A program made the position numbers and the translations under genes. From NCBI GenBank assembly GCA_964631605.1, contig CAZVYG010000138.1, positions 1 to 7,368 of the forward strand: a DNA stretch of 7,368 nt, read 5' to 3'. Positions within the stretch are counted from its first letter, which is position 1, and each line of letters opens with the position of its first letter. Source of the stretch: JARKQH01 sp964631605 (GTDB taxonomy: Bacteria > Verrucomicrobiota > Verrucomicrobiia > Limisphaerales > UBA8199). The notes beneath the pieces were generated by a model that searched no databases, was not told where the DNA came from, and saw nothing but the letters and a program-made list of their open reading frames with translations. Positions 1 through 6,800 of the stretch are shown piece after piece.

Positions 1-137
1 AATCTCACCTTAAAGTGATCTTTCGTGCGGCTCGCTAATGTTTCGGGTTTCTTTTGGCTTATCGTTGGGCCGGCTTAAGACGAGATTACGCTGCCGCCTC
101 CGGGCTCGTCGCGTTGCCCTGCCAAATCTTTTTGACA

Positions 138-161
138 GGAACGTTCTGGTAGGCAAAGGTC
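138..161 (+). promoter_or_regulatory. Possible ECF-type promoter upstream of the cytochrome gene
   Basis: GGAAC at 138-142 is followed after 16 bp by GTC at 159-161, which resembles the GGAAC/GTC spacing of many ECF-sigma promoters. A TTGACA at 132-137 partly overlaps it, but no convincing TATAAT-like box lies 16-18 bp downstream, so a housekeeping promoter is less well supported. Transcription would start near 168, giving a leader of under 20 nt before the ATG at 185. Short motifs like this occur by chance, and the promoter specificity of the sigma factor at 3177-3752 cannot be read from the window. Confidence 0.2.
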
Positions 162-180
162 AGAGCCGACAAAACCTTTG
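154..180 (+). other. Small inverted repeat abutting the cytochrome start
   Basis: CAAAGGT at 154-160 pairs perfectly with ACCTTTG at 174-180 across a 13-nt loop, and two G-U pairs could extend the stem outward (152-153 with 181-182). TTTT at 181-184 and then the start codon at 185 follow directly. If transcribed from further upstream, the stem would sit exactly where the ribosome binds and could limit initiation, or act as a weak attenuator. It cannot form if transcription starts near 168, so it competes with the promoter reading of the same bases. Confidence 0.3.
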
Positions 181-184
181 TTTT

Positions 185-619
185 ATGACGAGAAATAATC
201 TACGCCTTTGCGCCGCGGCAATCGTTGCGGGCTTGCTGATGACAGTCGGCCCCTCGCCGGGCGCGGCCAGGAGCGACATTGACGTTTCCAAACTCCCCCC
301 GGCGGCAGCCAAGCCGGGGCTTGCCTACACGTCGGACATCAAACCGATCCTCGATAAATCGTGTGTGCGGTGTCACGGCGCCGAGAAGCCCAAAGCCGGC
401 CTGCGTCTGGACAACCTGGCCGATGCCCTGAAGGGAGCGGGCAAAACCAAGGTCATCGCGCCCGGCAACAGCGCCGGGAGTCCCTTGGTTCATAGCATTG
501 CCCATCTTGGACCCGAGGACCATTTTATGCCGCCTCCCGGCAACAAAGCCGGCATTCCGCGCCTGACCCCCGAGCAGGTCGGCCTGATTCGGGCCTGGAT
601 TGACCAGGGCGCGAAATAG
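185..619 (+). CDS. Exported monohaem c-type cytochrome domain protein (planctomycete cytochrome C-like)
   Basis: Predicted small exported cytochrome c of 144 residues. The frame is open from an ATG at 38, but I place the start at 185: the residues before it are arginine-rich and unlike a protein start, whereas from 185 the protein opens with a short basic stretch and a hydrophobic segment (about residues 7-22) ending in small residues, a typical Sec signal peptide. The mature part has one haem-binding CVRCH motif (Cys60, Cys63, His64) and a downstream MPPPG motif whose Met115 is a plausible second iron ligand. It ends in a helix with Trp-Ile-Asp near residues 137-141. This is the layout of the planctomycete-type cytochrome C domain (PSCyt1-like), which is usually fused to larger DUF1549/DUF1553 proteins; here it stands alone. 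It probably acts in the periplasm; its electron partner is unknown. No good Shine-Dalgarno is visible. The next gene begins 58 bp downstream on the same strand. Confidence 0.85.
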   Translation: MTRNNLRLCAAAIVAGLLMTVGPSPGAARSDIDVSKLPPAAAKPGLAYTSDIKPILDKSCVRCHGAEKPKAGLRLDNLADALKGAGKTKVIAPGNSAGSPLVHSIAHLGPEDHFMPPPGNKAGIPRLTPEQVGLIRAWIDQGAK

Positions 620-620
620 C

Positions 621-633
621 GCCCCAGCGGGGC
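621..633 (+). other. Short GC hairpin after the cytochrome stop codon
   Basis: GCCCC at 621-625 pairs with GGGGC at 629-633 around a 3-nt loop, one base after the TAG stop. No T-run follows, so it is not a standard intrinsic terminator. It may only slightly affect read-through into the DUF2961 gene, or may have no function. Confidence 0.25.
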
Positions 634-677
634 AAGTCCCGGCGGTTGGAGTGCGCCAGGCCCGGGGCCGACCCTTT

Positions 678-2312
678 ATGAAAACGCGCACAGGCTGTGG
701 GTTGATTCTGGCCGCCCTTTTGCTGGAAGGCGTGGCCTCAAGTTGGGCCTTGGGCAGCGGTCTGATGGAGGACCTCATTCGTCCCCGCGACGGCCGCAGC
801 CGCCGGGCTTCCTCGACGCATCGGGCGGGTCCGGACGGGCGCTACGATCCGAACGCTCCCCCCAAGGGCGACCGGGAAGAGGCCAGCAACCGCGACAACC
901 AGAGTGTCCCTCCCGGCGCCACCCGCGTGCTCATGGACGCGCGGGGCCCCGGTGTCATCACGCATATTTGGCTGACTTTCCTGGGCCCCGAGCCCCATCC
1001 CTGGGCCAAACAAGGGTCCGCCAACGTCCAGGAAATGCTGCTCCGCATTTATTGGGATGGCAGCTCCCGTCCCGGGGTCGAGGCGCCGGTGGGTGATTTC
1101 TTCGCCAACGCGTTTGGCAAGCGCAGCGAAGTCATCAGCCTCCCCGTTATTGTCGAGGATGCCGATTCGTACAATTGTTTTTGGCAGATGCCGTTCCGCA
1201 AATCCGCCCGCGTGGAGATCGTCAACGAAGGCGACAAACCCATCAGCCTGCTCTACTACAACATTGATTGGGTCCAAAAGGACTCGCTCCCCGAGGACAC
1301 GCCATACTTTTACGCCCAATACCGGCAGGAATACCCGGCGGCGAACGGCAAGGATTACGTCGTCCTCGAAACTGAAGGCAAAGGCCATTACGTGGGCACG
1401 GTCCTGAGCGTGCGGACGCGCAGTCCCTCCTGGTTCGGCGAGGGCGACGAGAAGATTTACCTGGATGGCGAGGCCGCGCCGAGCATTTGGGGCACCGGCA
1501 CCGAGGATTATTTCCTGTGCGCCTGGGGCCTTAAGACGACGAGCACGCCCTATTTTGGGGTGCCCTATTTCGACCAGTGGGGCATCGTCGGCGGACACAC
1601 CAGCGCCTACCGCTGGCATCTGCAGGACCCCATCGTGTTTCAGAAGGGCATCCGCGTCACCTTCGAGCACTTCGGCTGGATTTCTCCCGATGAGAATCCC
1701 AATTACAAAAGCACAAGCTGGAACGAGCGCGAAGATGATTACTCGAGTGTCGCCTTCTGGTATCAGACCGGGACGCCCACCTTCGCCGCTCGCGCCCCGC
1801 ACGCGCGCGAGCGGCGTCTGCCCAGCCTGGAACGCGTGATCGTCCATGCGCGCGACGTTGCCACTCTGAAACATGGCGCGGGCCAGATGGTGTCTCAGCA
1901 GTTGGCGCTGTACGCGGGGCCGCAAGTGCTCTACCGCGCCCCGAGCCAGGATGACGCGTGGCTCGAGATTCCGTTTGAAATCAAAACCCGGGAGCCCCTC
2001 CGGCTGCTGCTGCAACTGACCTGCTCGTATGACTTTGGCAAGTACCAGGCGTTCCTCAACGGCGTCAAGGTTGGCCCGGTGCTCGACCTCTTTTCCGCCG
2101 ACGTGGCGGCGCGGGAGTTTCACCTGCTGGATTTCTGGCCGGAGCCCGGCTCCTACACCCTTCGCCTCGAGTGTGTCGGTAGGAATCCGGCCTCGCAGGG
2201 ATATTACCTGGGCATGGAGTCCCTGCGGCTGCGCGAGCGCCGGCCACGGGTGCTCGAGTACGGCCATGACAAGGATAAAGACTGGCGCAAGGACCCGCGC
2301 CTCTATGACTGA
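678..2312 (+). CDS. Exported DUF2961 protein, glycoside hydrolase family 172-like
   Basis: A 544-residue protein when started at the ATG at 678. The frame also opens at 600 inside the cytochrome gene, but only the 678 start gives a proper signal peptide (Lys/Arg, then a hydrophobic stretch to about residue 23, with possible cleavage after Ala24). The core carries the DUF2961 signature: GHYVGT near 236-241, then GEGDE and GTGTEDY. The first Glu of GEGDE (Glu255) and the Glu of GTEDY (Glu276) are 21 residues apart, the same spacing as the catalytic Glu270/Glu291 pair that I recall for the GH172 founder, the Bifidobacterium dentium difructose dianhydride I enzyme. GH172 also includes D-arabinofuranosidases, so a furanoside-containing glycan is a reasonable substrate class; the exact sugar cannot be told. 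Residues from about 400 onward look like a beta-rich accessory domain, and the tail is strongly charged. It lies 58 bp after the cytochrome gene, possibly in one transcript. No clear ribosome-binding site is seen. Confidence 0.88.
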   Translation: MKTRTGCGLILAALLLEGVASSWALGSGLMEDLIRPRDGRSRRASSTHRAGPDGRYDPNAPPKGDREEASNRDNQSVPPGATRVLMDARGPGVITHIWLTFLGPEPHPWAKQGSANVQEMLLRIYWDGSSRPGVEAPVGDFFANAFGKRSEVISLPVIVEDADSYNCFWQMPFRKSARVEIVNEGDKPISLLYYNIDWVQKDSLPEDTPYFYAQYRQEYPAANGKDYVVLETEGKGHYVGTVLSVRTRSPSWFGEGDEKIYLDGEAAPSIWGTGTEDYFLCAWGLKTTSTPYFGVPYFDQWGIVGGHTSAYRWHLQDPIVFQKGIRVTFEHFGWISPDENPNYKSTSWNEREDDYSSVAFWYQTGTPTFAARAPHARERRLPSLERVIVHARDVATLKHGAGQMVSQQLALYAGPQVLYRAPSQDDAWLEIPFEIKTREPLRLLLQLTCSYDFGKYQAFLNGVKVGPVLDLFSADVAAREFHLLDFWPEPGSYTLRLECVGRNPASQGYYLGMESLRLRERRPRVLEYGHDKDKDWRKDPRLYD

Positions 2313-2344
2313 GCGCGGTGAAGTCACCAGGAAATTGCCGCGCT
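2312..2344 (+). terminator. Stem-loop after the DUF2961 gene, weak terminator candidate
   Basis: AGCGCGG at 2312-2318 is the exact reverse complement of CCGCGCT at 2338-2344, giving a 7-bp GC-rich stem that starts on the last base of the stop codon. An alternative small stem, GGTG (2317-2320) with CACC (2325-2328), competes with it. The bases after the stem (TCTGCCCTC) are pyrimidine-rich but not a true T-run, so any termination would be weak. It is the best visible boundary between the exported-protein pair and the nuclease/sigma/kinase genes. Confidence 0.3.
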
Positions 2345-2369
2345 TCTGCCCTCGCCCCCGTCTCACGCC

Positions 2370-3161
2370 ATGACCCAGATGCTGCTGTTCGCCGACCCGC
2401 GGCCGCTCGTCGAGCGGCTTGGCCCCGAGTTTTTCAAGCGCGCACCCGAAAGGCCGGGGGTTTACCTCATGCGCGACTCTGCCGCGACGGTGTTGTATGT
2501 GGGGAAAGCAAAGAACCTGCGCCGGCGCCTGGCCAGCTACCGGGTGGCCAACCCTGACCGAATGCCGCGCCGGCATCTGCGGCTTCTGCGGGCGGTGGAC
2601 CGGATTGAAATCGAGGAATGCGCTGACGAAGCTGGCGCCCTGGCCCGCGAAGCTGCGCTGTTGCTCAGCCTGCGACCCCGTTTCAATCGCGCCGGCACGT
2701 GGCCTTCAACGCCACGATATCTGACCTGGCAGGCGACTGAAAAAGGTCTGGAACTGGCGGTTGTTCGCGAGCTCCCACCCGGCAGCCGCGGTCACGGCCC
2801 CCTTGGCACAAGTGTGTTCCGGTTGCGAGCGGCGCTGGCCCGGTTGTTGTGGTTTGCCCTGCATCCGGACCGCGGTCTGGCTGGGCTGCCTCAGGGCTGG
2901 TTCCGCCGCCATCGGGACGAGGTAACCACCGTCCCCCCGCCGCCTGCCGACCCGCTCGCCGTGGAACGGGCTGCGGCGCGGCTGGATGAACTGTTTGCCG
3001 GGGGCGTCGAGGCCTTTGCCAGTTGGGTTCTCGAAAAGACCTCCGCGGGGTCTCATCCGTTCGAAAAGGCGCTGCGCGACGAGGACTTGGAGACCTTGAC
3101 AGAGCGAGCCCAAACCGCCGAAAAGAAAGCGTGCAAAGATAAGCGGAGCCGGTTAGTATGA
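2370..3161 (+). CDS. Stand-alone UvrC-like GIY-YIG nuclease
   Basis: A 263-residue protein whose first ~107 residues are a GIY-YIG nuclease domain of the UvrC/Cho type. Visible motifs are GVY at 30-32, YVGKAKNL at 43-50 and LRPRFN at 101-106. Compared with the known UvrC active site, all key positions are filled: Tyr32, Tyr43, Lys46, Arg53, Tyr57, the metal-binding Glu94 and Asn106, with the 12-residue Glu-Asn spacing conserved. The protein is therefore probably an active metal-dependent single-strand nicking enzyme. It lacks the RNase H-like half and helix-hairpin-helix region of full UvrC (about 600 residues) and is near the size of the E. coli Cho nuclease (about 295). Residues 110-263 have no motif I can name, and the end is Lys/Arg-rich, which could aid nucleic acid binding. 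It is cytoplasmic, with a likely role in DNA repair or an accessory 3'-incision, but it could serve another DNA-processing task. The start at 2370 has no clear Shine-Dalgarno; an ATG three codons later is an alternative. Confidence 0.85.
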   Translation: MTQMLLFADPRPLVERLGPEFFKRAPERPGVYLMRDSAATVLYVGKAKNLRRRLASYRVANPDRMPRRHLRLLRAVDRIEIEECADEAGALAREAALLLSLRPRFNRAGTWPSTPRYLTWQATEKGLELAVVRELPPGSRGHGPLGTSVFRLRAALARLLWFALHPDRGLAGLPQGWFRRHRDEVTTVPPPPADPLAVERAAARLDELFAGGVEAFASWVLEKTSAGSHPFEKALRDEDLETLTERAQTAEKKACKDKRSRLV

Positions 3162-3164
3162 GGT
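3160..3164 (+). promoter_or_regulatory. Ribosome-binding site of the sigma gene overlapping the nuclease stop codon
   Basis: GAGGT at 3160-3164 matches the anti-Shine-Dalgarno and lies 12 nt before the ATG at 3177, a little farther than ideal. Its first two bases are the last two of the TGA stop of the nuclease gene. Ribosomes finishing the nuclease would therefore uncover or reuse this site, which fits translational coupling of nuclease and sigma factor. Confidence 0.5.
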
Positions 3165-3176
3165 ACACCTTCGACC

Positions 3177-3752
3177 ATGAGTGCCGCGACGGTCATTCTC
3201 AACCGCGCACAGCAGGGCGATCCCAAGGCTGCCGGAGAATTATTGCCCCTGGTCTATGACGAACTGCGCCGGGTCGCTGCCGCGCGAATGACCGGCCTTG
3301 CCCCAGGGCATACCCTCCAGCCCACGGCCCTGGTCCATGAAGCGTGGTTGCGCCTGGTGGGTGAGGACAGTGAAACGGAGTTCCAGAACCGCACCCATTT
3401 CTTCGCCGCCGCCGCGGAGGCGATGCGTCACATCTTGATTGATCGTGCCCGGCGGGAGCAGGCGCTCCGCCACGGCGGCGGGCAGCAGCGGGTGGAGCTG
3501 GACGCTTTGCAGATCGCCGCGCCGGGCGCCGACGAGGAACTGTTGGCGGTGGATGAGGCGCTGGATCGGCTGGCTCGTTTGGATCCCGCCAAGGCCGAGC
3601 TGGTCAAGCTGCGCTATTTCGTCGGCATGACCTTTGCGGAAGCCGCCGCCGCTCTGGGGATTTCCGAGGCGGCCGCCAGGCGCCGTTGGGCTTTGGCCCG
3701 CGCGTGGTTGTTCAACGAGATCTCGGCCCAGCGCAAAGGCGCGGCCGGGTGA
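3177..3752 (+). CDS. ECF sigma factor, TIGR02999/PF07638 type, kinase-associated
   Basis: A 191-residue extracytoplasmic-function sigma factor that would direct RNA polymerase to a specific promoter set. Region 2 spans about residues 5-95, with LQPTALVHEAWLRLV (47-61) typical of the Planctomycetota/Verrucomicrobiota family and a region 2.4-like MRHILIDRARRE (83-94). Region 4 spans about 120-182, with a helix-turn-helix around 151-175 (MTFAEAAAALGIS, then an Arg-rich recognition helix). In ordinary ECF factors, acidic residues (DxED) precede the LVQE-like motif of region 2.2; here those positions read Gln-Pro-Thr-Ala, with Thr50 there and Thr46 nearby. No anti-sigma gene lies alongside; instead a Ser/Thr kinase gene starts 50 bp downstream. 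Phosphorylation by that kinase is therefore the likely control, by analogy with EcfP/PknT of Vibrio parahaemolyticus. That control is inference; the sigma assignment is firm. The start is supported by GAGGT 12 nt upstream and by the normal family length. Confidence 0.93.
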   Translation: MSAATVILNRAQQGDPKAAGELLPLVYDELRRVAAARMTGLAPGHTLQPTALVHEAWLRLVGEDSETEFQNRTHFFAAAAEAMRHILIDRARREQALRHGGGQQRVELDALQIAAPGADEELLAVDEALDRLARLDPAKAELVKLRYFVGMTFAEAAAALGISEAAARRRWALARAWLFNEISAQRKGAAG

Positions 3753-3790
3753 TCTGTTTTCAGCTCGAATTTCGTATTTGGGGATGAAGA

Positions 3791-3798
3791 CCACGTGG
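3791..3798. other. CCACGTGG palindrome just upstream of the kinase start
   Basis: This perfect 8-bp palindrome lies 4 bp before the ATG at 3803, within the 50-bp sigma-kinase gap, which is otherwise A/T-richer than its surroundings. Its GTGGA is also the only weak Shine-Dalgarno-like sequence for the kinase. It could be an operator half, but an 8-bp palindrome can easily occur by chance. Confidence 0.15.
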
Positions 3799-3802
3799 AC
3801 GC

Positions 3803-6800
3803 ATGAATGCCTCCGACTTGCCCGATGAGGCGCTGTTCGAGGCCGCGCTGAACTGCCGCACGCCGGCCGAGCGCGCCGCCTACCTGGACCGGGCCTGTGC
3901 CGGCCAACCGGAGCTGCGTCAGCAACTGGAGGTCCTTCTCGCCGCCCATGACCGGTCGGGCGCCTTCCTCGAAACGCCGGCGACCCCCATAGACGCCGCT
4001 CTGAAGCTTGATCTTCCTGGGGAGGAAGCCCCCGGCACGGTGATTGGCCGCTATAAGCTGTTGGAGAAGATTGGCGAGGGCGGTGCCGGGGCGGTTTATA
4101 TGGCCGAGCAGACCGAGCCGGTCCGGCGAAAGGTGGCCCTCAAGGTCATCAAACTGGGGATGGACACCCGGCAGGTCGTCGCCCGGTTCGAGGTCGAGCG
4201 ACAGGCGCTGGCGCTGATGGATCATCCCAACATCGCGAAGGTGCTGGACGCCGGAGCGACAGAGACGGGCCGGCCTTTCTTCGTGATGGAGTTGGTGCGG
4301 GGCACGAAGATCACGGACTACTGCGACCAGAACCATTTGAGCACCAGGGAACGGCTGGATCTGTTCGTGCAGGTTTGCCATGCCGTACAGCACGCGCACC
4401 AGAAGGCGATCATTCATCGCGACCTCAAGCCGTCGAACATCATGGTGACGCTGCACGACGGGGTGCCCGTGCCCAAGGTGATTGATTTTGGGATTGCCAA
4501 GGCGACCCAACAACCGTTGACGGACAAGACCCTGTTCACGGCGTTTCAGCAATTGATCGGGACGCCGGCGTATATGAGTCCGGAGCAGGCGGAGCTGAGC
4601 GGGCTCGACATTGACACGCGCAGCGACATCTACAGCCTGGGCGTGCTGCTCTACGAGCTGCTGACGGGCAAGACGCCCTTTGAACAGAAGGACCTGCTGC
4701 AAGCAGGTCTGGATGAGATGCGGCGGTTCATTCGCGAACAGGAACCTCCCAAGCCCTCCACGCGGTTGAGCACGCTGACCAAGGCGGAGTTGACCGACGT
4801 CGCGAAGCGTCGCGGGGCCGAGACGCCCAAACTGATCCCGCTGGTCCGCGGCGACCTGGACTGGATTGTGATGAAGTGCCTCGAGAAGGACCGGCGGCGG
4901 CGGTATGAGACGGCGAACAATGTGGCGCTGGATATCGAGCATCATCTGCGGCAGGAGCCGGTCTCGGCCGCCGCCCCCAGCACGCTCTACCGGGCGGGAA
5001 AGTTTGTCCGGCGTCATAAGGTGGGATTGGCGATGGCGGCGGGCATGGTGCTGCTGCTGGCGGGGGGGGTGATCGTCGGCACCTGGCAGGCGGTGCGCGC
5101 CACGCGAGCGGAGCAGGCTCAGAGCGTCCTGCGCCAGGACGCCGAGGCGGGGCGGAAGGAGGCGCGCACCGAAGCGGCCAAGAGCCGGCAGGTGGCGCGG
5201 TTCCTCGAGGAGATGCTTGAGGGCGTGGGCCCGGAGGTCGCGCTGGGCCGTGACACCACGCTGATGCGGGAGATTCTGGATAAGACGGCTGACCGGGTGA
5301 GCAAGTCCCTCACCAACCAGCCCGAAGTCGCCGCGGAACTGCAATTCATCATCGCCAACACGTACCTCAAGCTGAGCGAGTGCGACAAAGCCGAGGCGAG
5401 CGCACGCGAGGCGCTGCGGCTGAATAGACTGATCGGAGGTGAGACCAATCAGGCGGTGGCGGCCTCACTCAACTTACTGGCACGCATTCTCATCAACCGC
5501 CGCGGCGCGGATGACTACGCCGTTGCCGAGAAGTTGGCGCGCCAGGCGCTGGAAATTCTCCAGGCTATTTCCAACGAGGAGACCACGGAGGTTGCCATGT
5601 CGTTCTACCTGCTGGCCAGCGCGCTCCAGAACCAGGGCCGGTTGGCTGAGGCAGAGGAGGCCCACCTGCAGGCACTGGCCATTCGCAGACGAATCCTTAA
5701 GGAGCATATTGACGTGGCAAGTAGCTTGAACAACCTCGCGATGGTTTACCGCGACCAGGGCAAACTCGACCTGGCCCGGGCCGCGGTGGTCGAGGCGCTG
5801 GCGATGCAAACGAATCTCTTTGGGGCGGAGCATCCCGACATCGCCTCTTCGCTGCGCACGTTGGCTCTTGTGGCTGACAGCCAGGGCAACCTTGCCGAGG
5901 TGGGGTCCCTGCACCGCGCGGTGCTGGCGATGCGTCGAAAGCTCCTGCCTGCTGAGCATTTAAGCCTTGTCGGGTCGGTGAGTGATGTGGCCAGCGTGCT
6001 TTACCGCGAAGGCAACTTGGCCGAGGCGGAAAAGCTGGCTCGCGAGGCGCTGGCGATGCGCAGAAAGCTGCATCCCCCTGACCATCCGGAACTTCTAGCC
6101 TGCCTGCACGGGCTGGCGCACATACTTAAGGACCAGGGCAGGTTTGCGGAGGCCGAAGAACTCTGCCGTGAATCGTTGAGAATCAATCGCGACCGAGGAA
6201 AGGAAGACAGAGCGCTGGTTGACTCGTTGAAGGCCTGCGCAAAGGTGCTGCAGGCGAAGAAGGACTTTCCAGCGGCCTTGGCGCTCTGCCAAGAAGCGTT
6301 GAAGCTGGAAAGAAAGCTCTCGGCCGAGAGGCCCGCGGCCGTAGTTGATGCGCTCTTCAACCTGGCCAACATGCTGGGCGACCAGGGGGACTTGGCAGAG
6401 GCCAAGGCAATGGTCCGTGAGGCTCTCGACCTTTGTTTAGAAGTGCTTGAACGGGTTCCGGCTGACCCTGTGGTGGTGAACTGGCGTTACGGGATGGCCC
6501 TCTATGGGCAGGCCGTGCTGTGCCTCGCCACCGGCGACACCAACGGTTACCGGGCGACCGCGACGCAGATCGTCGCGCAATTGGAAAGGCGGGTAGGGGG
6601 CAACATCACGCTCGTGGCGTGGGCTTGTGCGCTGGCACCCGATGCCGTCACGAACTACGCACCTCTGCTGGAAGCTGTCACAAACGACTTGGCTGGGCAG
6701 ACCAACACCACAAGCTCTCTGTATGGTCTCCAGACGCTGGGCGCGCTCCTCTACCGGGCGGGACGCGACCCGGAAGCCGCCCGGCAACTGGCCGAGTTGC

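Noticed and set aside
38..184. Upstream ATG at 38 as the cytochrome start
   Set aside because: It would add 49 arginine-rich residues before the signal peptide; the ATG at 185 gives a normal exported protein.
600..677. ATG at 600 as the DUF2961 start
   Set aside because: It overlaps the end of the cytochrome gene in another frame and would place a non-conserved basic stretch ahead of the signal peptide that starts at 678.
738..2576. Long minus-strand open frame (612 codons) opposite the DUF2961 gene
   Set aside because: It is fully antisense to a well-supported gene, has no recognisable motif, and its openness follows from high GC at third codon positions on the + strand.
3096..3101. TTGACA inside the end of the nuclease gene as a -35 box for the sigma gene
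   Set aside because: No acceptable -10 element occurs 15-19 bp downstream; the match is a coding coincidence (Leu-Thr codons).
3614..5344. Long minus-strand open frame (576 codons) opposite the sigma and kinase genes
   Set aside because: It spans two clear genes with conserved motifs on the + strand, and its translation is a low-complexity Arg/Leu/Gln-rich shadow.
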